A stretch of DNA of 14,923 nt from Cyclostephanos tholiformis (taxonomy: Eukaryota > Bacillariophyta > Thalassiosirophyceae > Thalassiosirales > Thalassiosiraceae). Below the pieces are notes generated by a model. It did not search any database, was not told the DNA's origin, and saw only the letters and a program-made list of their open reading frames with translations. The stretch spans positions 1 through 14,923 of the forward strand of contig JALLPB010000532.1 in NCBI GenBank assembly GCA_036939975.1, given 5' to 3'. Shown here one piece after another: positions 7,735-14,923 of this stretch. The stretch's first letter is position 1; every line of letters begins with the position of its first letter. A program made the position numbers and the translations under genes.

Positions 7735-10700
7735 ATGACCAGCATTCCCCCCGCTGATCCATTCGCGCCGCCGCCGCGGCGACGAACCGATTGCGGCGCC
7801 GTTGCTGACGATGATGATGTTCATGGTAAGACGAGGCGCCGCACTTTCTTCCGCGACTTGGTCCTCCTCCTCGTCTTCGTCGTCGTCGTCGCCGTCGCCG
7901 CGACGTCGATATCGATCATCTCGATCTACTCCGCGACCATCGTCAATGGCGGCGGCGAAAGCGGCGGATCTCGATGGAATGACGACGACGAGACCGATGT
8001 CAATGCCGACGTTGTCGATGGACCATCAATGACGATGCCCCATCGGGAGGAGAAGGAGGGGGAAGAGGAATATCTTCTCACGACCATGCCGTCCCTATTG
8101 CGTCCCGCGGACGGACGAGGGCGATCATTATTGTTGTCATCTCCGAATCCTCCATCGTCGTCATCTTCGTCGTCATCTTCGTCGTCGTCGTCGTCGTCGA
8201 CATTGTCGGCGATATCAATCCAGTGTCCCGAGGGCTTCCGTGTCCCGACTCCCGACGTGGGAGGTGCGGGGGGGGGGTCCAAGCAAACGCAGCAACATCA
8301 ACGAGGCGGCTACATGCATCATTCGTCGACCTACGCCGCATCCTTCCCGGGAAGTGGGGACAAAATGATTACCAAATACCTCGTCGAGGGTATGACGGGA
8401 CTCAGGGTCGTTGAGGCATCGTCGTTCGGCGGGGGGGACGGGGGGGGGGGGAGGGGGGGGCCGATGCCTCGGAGACGAGCGGGGGGGGGGGAAGGAGGGG
8501 CGGGAAAAGGACGGGGGGGGAAGAGGGCTGCTGGAGGAGTGGCGGTGAGGACCCAGTGGCCCCACACATCGGGAAAATTGGCGTCGTGGGACGACGACAT
8601 ACATCGTGCGTTCGTGGTATTGCGCAATCCCCTCCATGCCGTGCCGTGCTACTTCGATCGATTGTGAGTGAATGTTCGCTATTATTTACTGCATTGTACT
8701 CTCTCTCTCTCTCTCTCTCTCTTCGAATTAGTTCGGCATTCTTTTCATACCTAACAAAAAACATCCATTTCGTCGTCTCGAACGCGACTTCCTCCCCCCC
8801 CTCCCGCGTCCCTTTCCGCCCCATCATCCATCTAAATGGGAAAACGTTAACTACGCACCGTATAACGCCAGATACGAACTACGGAATCATCTGCCCACCG
8901 GCTCTGCGTCGCTTCCGCAATATTCGGCGGACTCGCGCAACGCGTGGGTGAATTGGCGCGATAAACAGCTAAATTCCCAGATGATGCTATACCGTCGGTT
9001 CGTATCGTTCTGGATGGAAAGGTTCACATCCAAGGACGAGGGATCCCGACTTTACTTCTCGTACGAGACTTTCGTGGATCCGATGTCGGGGCCGGGGGAG
9101 GCGGTACGACTCGCGAATTTCCTCGCGGCGGGGCTTAGGCAAGACGCCATGGACTGGGCCATGAAGTCCATGGAGGACGGGGTCGCGGGCGGCGGCGGCA
9201 ACGATGACGACGACGACGACGAAAGCGGTGAGCATCCCATCGACGTCTTCCTTAAGGGGGGAGGGGTGAAGAGAGGAGGAGACGGCAGGGGTGGTAGCAA
9301 AGATATCAGTCCAGAGGACGTGATCGACATGGCGCTTGGTGAGGCCACGAGGTCGATGGTGAAAATTGAGGACGTTCCTTGCGTTTGGAGGGAGGTGGTG
9401 CATTCGACAATTGCGTCGTCGTCGCCTACGTCGCGGAAGTCGGAGGGGGATGTCAGGAAACGTCGATCCATCGTCGACGACGAGGAGGAACATCGCCTAC
9501 TGGCGAGAAATTGGAATTCGGCCGAAAGGCCGTACTTGCCGGAAAATCTCGCGGAGATGTCCCAGATGCTACTAGAGCTGATGAACCGATGGAGCCGCCA
9601 CCAGCGACTCCTCTCCATACTGGCCGTATACCACCGGGAGGTGAACAGGGCGTACCTGGAGATCACGGGCCAGCTCGACGGGGCAATAGTCGAGGGGGAT
9701 GGGCTGTCTCGTGCGCAACAAGAACAGTCATTGAAACGGCCGCAAGAAAAGCCGGCGTCGGCAGGGCCGTCGGTGCTCCCGCACGGGAGCTTTCATGTGA
9801 TACAGGCGTCTCATCCCAATGCCAACGTGGCGTCGATCGTCGCTAGCAATTGGCTCATGGGGCTGTTTGAGCCCAAAAAGGACATCGCTTTCATGAACTT
9901 TGACTGGCCTGATGAACCAATCAAACAATCTGGTCTGGATGTCGTCATTAATTCGAACCTCGTGACAAAGACGAACAAAGTAGATCTATTGAGCTTGTAC
10001 AAACTCATCAGACGTGAGTTTAACGCTGGAATAGTCGATCAATGTCCATGGTTTCCATGTTTACTCAAACTTTTGTTATATATCTCTGTTTCTTTCGATT
10101 TTGAATCGAATTAATAGCGCAATTTGACGAGGTGTTCTTCGTCGTCTCGAATCGCGGTCGCAGTCGCATCAACGACGAAGTGTGTGGCTACAAAAACGTC
10201 CTATGCATTGAATATGAGGAATTGCGGTACGACAACGTGGACGAATTGCGCGCCATGGTCGGCATGCTCACCCTGAAATTTCGGAAGCGATTCGAATACT
10301 TCTTCGGCGCGAATAATCCCGACTTGCTCTCCCCCGAGAGCGAAAGAAACGCCGTCGAGAGGCTCGACGCCACCGCGCTCGCCGCAGCAGCCTTGAAGGA
10401 CGAGCCGCCGGAGAAGGTCGACCTGAGATACGGCGTGCGGGGAGGAGACGGGTTCAACATGGACGATTCGGTGCCTGCTCTGATCATGCCGTCCGATCGT
10501 AGACTCCGTCGACGTTTGTCGATCGCACTGCCGGGCGGCGGATGCGAAGTAACTTGGCCGCAGCCCCCAAAGAGGCGTATACAAACGTCGTACGCGGCGT
10601 CGTATCCGGGTAAGTTTTGGCTGCATAGAGCGACTCGGGTGTTTCCATTTGTTAGCAATTGCGACCCATTCAATCTCAATCGCCAATTGTCATCACTAGG

Positions 10701-13700
10701 ATGCGGTGCGCGGATGACTTGGAATTTGGTGAGTGTCGCCACCTAAAAGAGGGTTTCATTTTTCTCTTTAGTCTGACATTATTATTCTGCCGCACAAAAT
10801 GAACGTTAGATTGAGGCATTGACTGGAATTTGGACCGGTGACGATTGGGATAATAATAAGCGTGGTCGTCGAGTAGTGACCGTCAAGTAAGACATTTTCA
10901 TCGTTCTCTCAATAACAGTCAAAACTTGGCGCTAACTCAACACACATAATTACTTCATACGATTATTATTCTTGACAGGACTCACTATCCACATGATGCT
11001 GGCAAGCTGGTAAGAGATCAGTCAGACTTGTATCGATAATTCTTTTATGACTCTCACTATTGATTGATTCTTTTATCTGACAGGTATCTTGGGATGACGA
11101 AATCAATCGTGCTTTAGTCATTATAAGGAATCCAATGAACGCCATTCCTTCATTTTTCAACCATATGTAAGCTGAAAACACTGCTGTTATTCATCTAACC
11201 CTTTCGTCAGATCTAAGTCTCACATATATTTGTTACCAATGGCCGAAAAGCTACGAAATTAAGAATAATCTAGCCATTCACAGCCAGCGAGCGCCCGTGG
11301 GCGATTGGGTGAGTGAAACACCATAAACCATTTGAAATCGTGAGAACTGTGCAACAAGACGATATCGTTTATACATCAACCTCAATTCACTGCCACAGAT
11401 TGAATGGAGAGATAGATTAGCAATGTCTCAGGTTACCAAATTCGCGACATTCGTTGATTACTGGATGGAACGCTTCAACAAATCGAATCATGATCGCATA
11501 CTCATCTCCTACGAAACCCTTACTGACGACAACAATGGACCGGAGGAGGCTATACGAATATCCAACTTTTTGTCTCAAAGTGAAGGCGTAGATCCAATAG
11601 ACACAGAATTAGTGCCCTGCATCTGGCGATCCGTTGTGAAATATAAAGAGCAACCGAAAGAAGTTCTAGAGAAGAAGCTTGACGATGGCAGTCGGCGACT
11701 TGATCCCTTACACCATGATTCTCAGCGCACTGGCCCAACCGAACGGCCTTATACGGCCGAACTGCTCAACGCTATGTCCGAGATGCTGTCGGGCTTGATT
11801 CTAAAATGGGGTAATCGTCACATGCGCTTACGAACAGTACTAGAGGAATATCAGCAGGATGTGCATGCTGCATATCTCGCTCTTAATAAGGAGTCGCCAC
11901 CGCCGAGTTCAAGAAAAAAAATCCACGTTTATCAAGTTTCGGTAGCAGCCTATGGGTCCACAGTGTTGAATAACCTTCTGGTGGGTCTAATAGATCCTGA
12001 TGCGGCGTTCAAGAATTCTTCCGTGGTAACCAAAACTCATGATACGAACTTACTCGAGATCTACAAGAGCGAACGGCCAAAGTTTGACGAAGTGTTTTTC
12101 GTTGTTTTAAACAAAGGCAATAACCCTCAGACACGAATCGACAATGAAATATGTTCGTACGACAATGTACTATGTATTGAGTACGAAGAACTCCTGTACA
12201 ACAATATCGAAGAGCTGCATGCCATGGTAAACAATATGGCAAATAAATTTCAATCCAGATTTGAGTACTTTTTTGGACCGGGATTGCTAGGTGAGAGCCA
12301 AAGGAGGGAGGCGGTGAAGAGACTAGAGATCATCGATAACGCAATCGCTGCCCTGGAAAGTCAGAGCAAGGCTAATGCAACCATGACCGATGAAACAATA
12401 GTGGTTGATAGTAAAGCTATGGTATCGACACGCTTCGATGTAAGTGGAAAATCATTTCATATCTTTCAAGTGTCGTATCCTGATATCGAACGAAGTATGG
12501 AACAAACACTGGCAAACACCGCAATAAATTGGCTCATGGGTTTATTTGACCCCGCCGGAGAGTTCAGTTTCATGGTTAACAATCCTGAGCAGACTGTGAG
12601 GCAGCACGACATGACTGTTCCGATTGACTCGGTGAGTAAAGTTTCTAACATAGGTTCGAAATGGTAGTGCGAAGCCTTTTTTGCAGATGTAACCTTGATC
12701 AACTTCTAAATGTATTTATTCAATGGGTTTCCCGCCCGTGCTTTTAGACTGTTGTGACAAAAACTCACATTCTTGATCTTATGATGCTGTACAAGCATCA
12801 TCGATCATTTTTCGATGAGGTATTTTTTGTGATTTCTGGGACTAAAACGGAGATGACAGCCGAATCGTGTCAGTATGAGAATGTACTGTGTATTCAATAT
12901 GAAGATTTGAGATTCTCTACACCACAAAATATGGAAACTGTGGTCAACGATCTGACGAATAAGATTCGTGCAAGATTTGAGGTGCGTCAACTTTTTGCAT
13001 CATTGATAAATTCAACGAGGTATACTCTACTTATTTCAACTACGATGTGCATTGATCTATTTTTCAAAGTACTTTTTTGGGCCGAATTTTTTTAGTCATG
13101 ATAAAGTTGTTTCGGCTATCCGACGTCTGGATAGAATGACCCAAGTAGCCGCCTCCCTGGCGAACAAGCCATTTTCTGTGACAGACCCAAAATACGGCAT
13201 TCACGGAGGACTTCATAACCAGCCTGCTCCCGTCTCTGACAATGACATGATGGCTGATAGTACTGGGAAACTTTTCTACTGTGGTGGAGCACATGGATAT
13301 CTACAAGTTCGAACAAATTTTAGGTATTCCACGTTTGGACTATTTCTAGCTAAGTCGCTCTTCCCAGAGCTCATGGGCGGCATAGAAATAATCCAGCCAG
13401 GTGACCAGGTCAAGAATACCGCCACCATGCTGACAGAAGATTCCATTAAAAAAGCAACCGAAGATGATTTGCTCATCGTTCATTCTCATCAGTTCTGTGA
13501 CGTTTCAGTGAATGAATTCCCCGGAACTCAGCTTCATATCAATGTAAGTCCCAACCTTGACTAGTAACTATTTTTCGCTTTCTCGATGGTAGAATTATAT
13601 ATTTTGCTATTTCACTGTTCTCTCCGCAGACTGAGTATTATGATCTTCACCCACAGTCCAATCTTAACGTTGATGGGATGTTGACTCTTGACTATTTACC

Positions 13701-14551
13701 ACCTGGAGAGAAGACTTTTGTGATCGGTTTACACGAGGACACTAGTCGAAGTATTCGTGTACCCTATTGCTCGATGAGGCTTTGGTTCCTGCACATGAGT
13801 GGAAAAGCAGATTTGAGGAATATTTTGGACCATTTTTACAAGCCAAAAAACAGCAAAGAGAACTTCTTGCTTTACATTGTGAGTGATTGTTATTGGCAAA
13901 AAGTCTGTCATTTGACTCCGTGCTTCTCTGACAGTATGTTCTACAATATTCTGTTGCGTCTTCTTTCTCAAGAACTCCCATTATATTGAGTATCGTGAAC
14001 GTGCAGCTTTAGCATTAGCTGGCATTGCCCCGATTCACACAGCTGGGAAGTGCCAGGGTAATGTTGAAGCTCGTCCGGCCATTCCCAATGATGATAGTCC
14101 AACTCAATGCGTGCCCTTTGATGAAAACAAAAGACCATCTTCAATTCAGCCGATATTGGGTCACGTTGGAAAGGATCATCAACTTGATAATATAGAAATT
14201 TTATCCCATTACCGTTATGCGCTTGTGATGGAAAATTCAGACTCACCTGGCTATGTGTCAGAGAAGATTCTGCATGCCTTCTTATCAGGGACAGTTCCTA
14301 TATATTATGGAAGTAGATTTGTCTTCGATGTATTCAACGCCAAAGCATTCATCTTCTTTGATTTGGATATGCCGCACCAAGCATTAAGTCAGATCCAGTA
14401 TTACGAACAGAACCCCGTGGAATATGAGAAGATGTTGAGCGAGCCGATACTAGCAAATGGTCAGGAGACAATAGAGAAATATTTTTCTTGGGATGAGACC
14501 GTTGGAAATGGAAAGTTAAAATCACGTATACGTTCTTTGGTTGGACTGTGA
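7735..14551 (+). CDS. multidomain sulfotransferase-GT10 fucosyltransferase fusion (13 exons)
   Basis: CDS = join(7735..8663, 8872..10013, 10118..10609, 10700..10728, 10810..10886, 10979..11009, 11084..11166, 11251..11308, 11399..12631, 12748..12981, 13070..13543, 13630..13878, 13973..14551), 1869 residues. The total is divisible by three and no junction creates a stop. Introns are 74-208 nt, mostly with GTGAGT or GTAAG donors. A short basic cytosolic tail and one membrane helix (about 41-66) suggest a type II Golgi enzyme. Then come a Ser/Asp-rich stem; sulfotransferase A1 (about 198-575); degenerate module B1 (615-790); sulfotransferase A2 (845-1110); B2 (1120-1266); B3 (1298-1485); and a GT10 fucosyltransferase (1503-1869). 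Inferred role: transfer of sulfate from PAPS and fucose from GDP-fucose to a glycan. The second half is AT-richer than the first. The boundaries at 8871, 11250 and 13972 rest on homology between repeats or to the family rather than on strong acceptors. A split into two genes is possible but nothing in the sequence requires it. Confidence 0.82.
8164..8199 (+). repeat. (TCG/TCT)n coding for poly-Ser in the stem region
   Basis: A triplet repeat within exon 1 of the fusion gene gives about 15 consecutive Ser (residues 141-155) between the membrane helix and sulfotransferase module A1. The Ser-rich stem could be flexible or O-glycosylated. Confidence 0.8.
8431..8523 (+). repeat. poly-G tracts inside coding exon 1
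   Basis: At least four runs of seven or more G within about 90 nt encode a Gly/Arg-rich insert in module A1; another G-run lies near 8269-8278. The strand has clear G-quadruplex potential. Frame is kept overall, since the conserved TQWPHTSGKL segment follows in frame, but run lengths here are prone to error. Confidence 0.8.
8699..8722 (+). repeat. (CT)12 microsatellite in first intron of the fusion gene
   Basis: A pure CT repeat ends 9 nt before an AG at 8730-8731, making an ideal-looking acceptor. That AG would shift the frame and meet TGA at 8949-8951, so I place the productive acceptor at 8871 instead. Confidence 0.9.
9785..10416 (+). other. degenerate sulfotransferase-like module B1
   Basis: Residues about 615-790, with a phase-1 intron (10014-10117) inside. 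It opens with SFHVIQASHPNANVASIVAS, in register with the A-module P-loop but without the Gly-Ser/Cys-Gly core. LVTKTN matches VKTHYP, FDEVFFVVSNRG takes the place of RALVIIRNP, and VLCIEYEELRYDN resembles the helix-strand segment after the 3'-phosphate site. It closes on RFEYFFG and ERLDATALAAAALKDEP. Catalysis looks unlikely; a structural or acceptor-binding role is inferred. Confidence 0.65.
10579..11887 (+). other. sulfotransferase module A2 of the fusion protein
   Basis: Residues about 845-1110, spread over seven exons. The P-loop is SYAASYPGCGARMTWNL (848-864): Gly855-Cys856-Gly857 where A1 has Gly-Ser-Gly. VKTHYPHDAGKL follows (889-900). The 3'-phosphate motif RALVIIRNP (909-917) has Arg915 and Ser923 exactly eight residues apart, as in active sulfotransferases. 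FVDYWMERF, SYETLTDDNNGPEEAIRISNFL, VPCIWRSVV and ERPYTAELLNAMSEML align with A1 in order. This copy looks the better candidate for activity apart from the Ser-to-Cys change in the P-loop. Confidence 0.75.
11915..12355 (+). other. sulfotransferase-like module B2
   Basis: Residues about 1120-1266 in a single exon. It opens with IHVYQVSVAAYGSTVLNNLL, keeping the Gly-Ser-Thr of a P-loop that B1 and B3 have lost. SVVTKTHDTNLLEIYK, FDEVFFVVLNKG, VLCIEYEELLYNN and RFEYFFGPG align with B1 and B3. B1 and B3 have introns within this segment; B2 has none. Confidence 0.65.
12449..13216 (+). other. degenerate sulfotransferase-like module B3
   Basis: Residues about 1298-1485 with introns at 12632-12747 and 12982-13069. 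It aligns with B1 and B2: SFHIFQVSYPDIERS, NWLMGLFDP, TVVTKTHILDLMMLYK, FFDEVFFVISG, VLCIQYEDLRFST and RFEYFFGPN. The P-loop core is gone. The tail DPKYGIHGGLHN matches DLRYGVRGGDGFN after B1, so the unit plus its linker was duplicated. Confidence 0.65.
13268..14551 (+). other. C-terminal GT10-type fucosyltransferase domain
   Basis: Residues about 1503-1869 over three exons. The first part (KLFYCGGAHGYL onward) is the variable acceptor-side half. The second half carries the GDP-fucose site: FLLYI-NSHYIEYRERAAL joined at the 13878/13973 splice, TAGKCQGN (1701-1708), HYRYALVMENSDSPGYVSEK (1756-1775) and LSGTVPIYYGS (1781-1791). The ENS...Y...EK pattern and the G-T-V-P-x-x-x-G element are diagnostic of GT10 alpha-1,3/4-fucosyltransferases. 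Glu1764, Tyr1771, Glu1774 and Lys1775 are present, so the domain looks intact. The acceptor sugar cannot be told. Confidence 0.85.
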
Positions 14552-14867
14552 TGGCAGTGAAGAGGTAATGGGTGGATAAATCTAATTTTAGAAATGCAAT
14601 AGAAATGACAGCAAACTGCAATATGGGACCTGCATGCAATGAGGATACCAATGTAAATTATAATTAGGTAGTTTAGTTTATCAAACGCTACCACTAAGGG
14701 CTCGTTCAAAAAATCATTGGACTTTACACCGGGGTTTCTCGCTTTTTACACATGCTTTGGTGTTGTTTTCTGTAAAGCCTTGGAGACAGAAAGAGAGTTA
14801 TTTTTTGGAAACATAATAAATGAGAATCATAGAACATAGAAAGGGAAATAGTGTTGTGCTGCATGGT

Positions 14868-14868
<1 letters not shown>
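14552..14868 (+). other. 3' UTR and flank of the fusion gene
   Basis: AT-rich, with no open frame of note on the plus strand. An AATAAA at 14815-14820, 264 nt after the stop, is the best candidate polyadenylation signal. Nothing else is recognisable. Confidence 0.45.
14815..14820 (+). terminator. AATAAA, possible polyadenylation signal of the fusion gene
   Basis: The hexamer lies in AT-rich sequence after the last exon. The distance from the stop (264 nt) is long for a compact genome, so it is a weak call. Confidence 0.35.

Positions 14869-14923
<55 letters not shown>
14869..14923. repeat. (GT)n dinucleotide microsatellite
   Basis: An uninterrupted GT repeat runs to the end of the window, so its full length is unknown. 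Confidence 0.97.

Larger units (their letters stand above)
8326..9667 (+). other. sulfotransferase module A1 of the fusion protein
   Basis: Residues about 198-575, interrupted by one intron (8664-8871). The PAPS 5'-phosphosulfate loop is YAASFPGSGDKMITKYL (200-216). The 3'-phosphate motif is RAFVVLRNP (291-299), with Arg297; eight residues later, where sulfotransferases carry Ser, there is Cys305. TQWPHTSGKL (273-282) corresponds to the family's T/K-THYPH segment. Later matches to A2 are FWMERF, SYETF, VPCxWR and ERPYLPE. A long Gly/Arg-rich insert (about 231-268), coded by G-runs, separates the P-loop from TQWPH. The closest family I know is the WSCD-like sulfotransferase group. Confidence 0.75.

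Noticed and set aside
8556..8951. Open frame bridging the first intron of the fusion gene, including the acceptor at 8731
   Set aside because: It is out of frame with YELRNHLP and the rest of module A1 and ends in TGA; the 8871 acceptor matches the homologous A2 junction.
10416..10579. Split of the fusion into two separate sulfotransferase genes
   Set aside because: The linker is open and in frame from B1 to A2, with no stop, no poly-A hexamer and no plausible start between them; a similar linker follows B3. It remains testable by cDNA.
13879..13934. Exon extension reading IVSDC after FLLYI, or use of the AG at 13934
   Set aside because: The donor GTGAGTG at 13879 matches the other introns. 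The AG at 13934 in phase 0 gives an early stop, and the 13878/13973 splice aligns with GT10 proteins without a gap.
1..14923. CRISPR array, insertion sequence, transposase or viral remnant
   Set aside because: Only microsatellites and short inverted repeats are present; there is no array of spaced repeats, no transposase or integrase reading, and no terminal repeats with a target-site duplication.

Overview
The window looks like nuclear DNA of a photosynthetic stramenopile, most likely a diatom. The evidence is short spliceosomal introns with GTGAGT/GTAAG donors, genes on both strands, two proteins with N-terminal signal-peptide-like leaders and plastid-type family membership (one with a possible Ala/Trp cleavage site of the diatom plastid type), and long TCG/GAC microsatellites that run into coding sequence as poly-Ser or poly-Asp. 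The species cannot be named from sequence alone.

Layout: 1-330 is a trinucleotide microsatellite plus what may be the last exon of an upstream plus-strand gene, followed by an AATAAA. 673-2046 (+) is an intronless short-chain dehydrogenase/reductase whose leader looks tripartite: signal peptide, Ser-rich plastid transit region, then a twin-arginine signal. That predicts delivery to the thylakoid lumen. 2358-4367 (+) is a cytosolic-type seryl-tRNA synthetase with one 525-nt intron. 4368-4907 is the space between convergent 3' ends. 4908-7562 (-) is an intronless CNNM/CorC-type DUF21-CBS-CorC_HlyC membrane protein, probably a plastid magnesium/cation transporter. 7563-7734 is a 172-bp divergent promoter.

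7735-14551 (+) holds the most unusual gene. I reconstruct it as 13 exons and 12 introns encoding 1869 residues with no internal stop and consistent intron phases. After a single N-terminal membrane anchor (type II, Golgi-like) come two P-loop sulfotransferase modules (A1, A2), three shorter related but degenerate modules (B1, B2, B3) in the order A1-B1-A2-B2-B3, and a complete C-terminal GT10-type fucosyltransferase domain. One polypeptide would thus join sulfate transfer and fucose transfer. The natural, unproven hypothesis is a Golgi enzyme that builds fucose-containing sulfated polysaccharide or glycoprotein glycans. The second half of this gene is visibly AT-richer and denser in introns than the first half and than the neighbouring genes. 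The window closes with an AATAAA and a long (GT)n microsatellite.

The SDR, the synthetase, the transporter and the fusion gene show no sign of acting together; they are ordinary neighbours in a compact eukaryotic genome. All exon boundaries were placed by reading splice signals, phase and repeat-to-repeat homology by eye; none has transcript support here.
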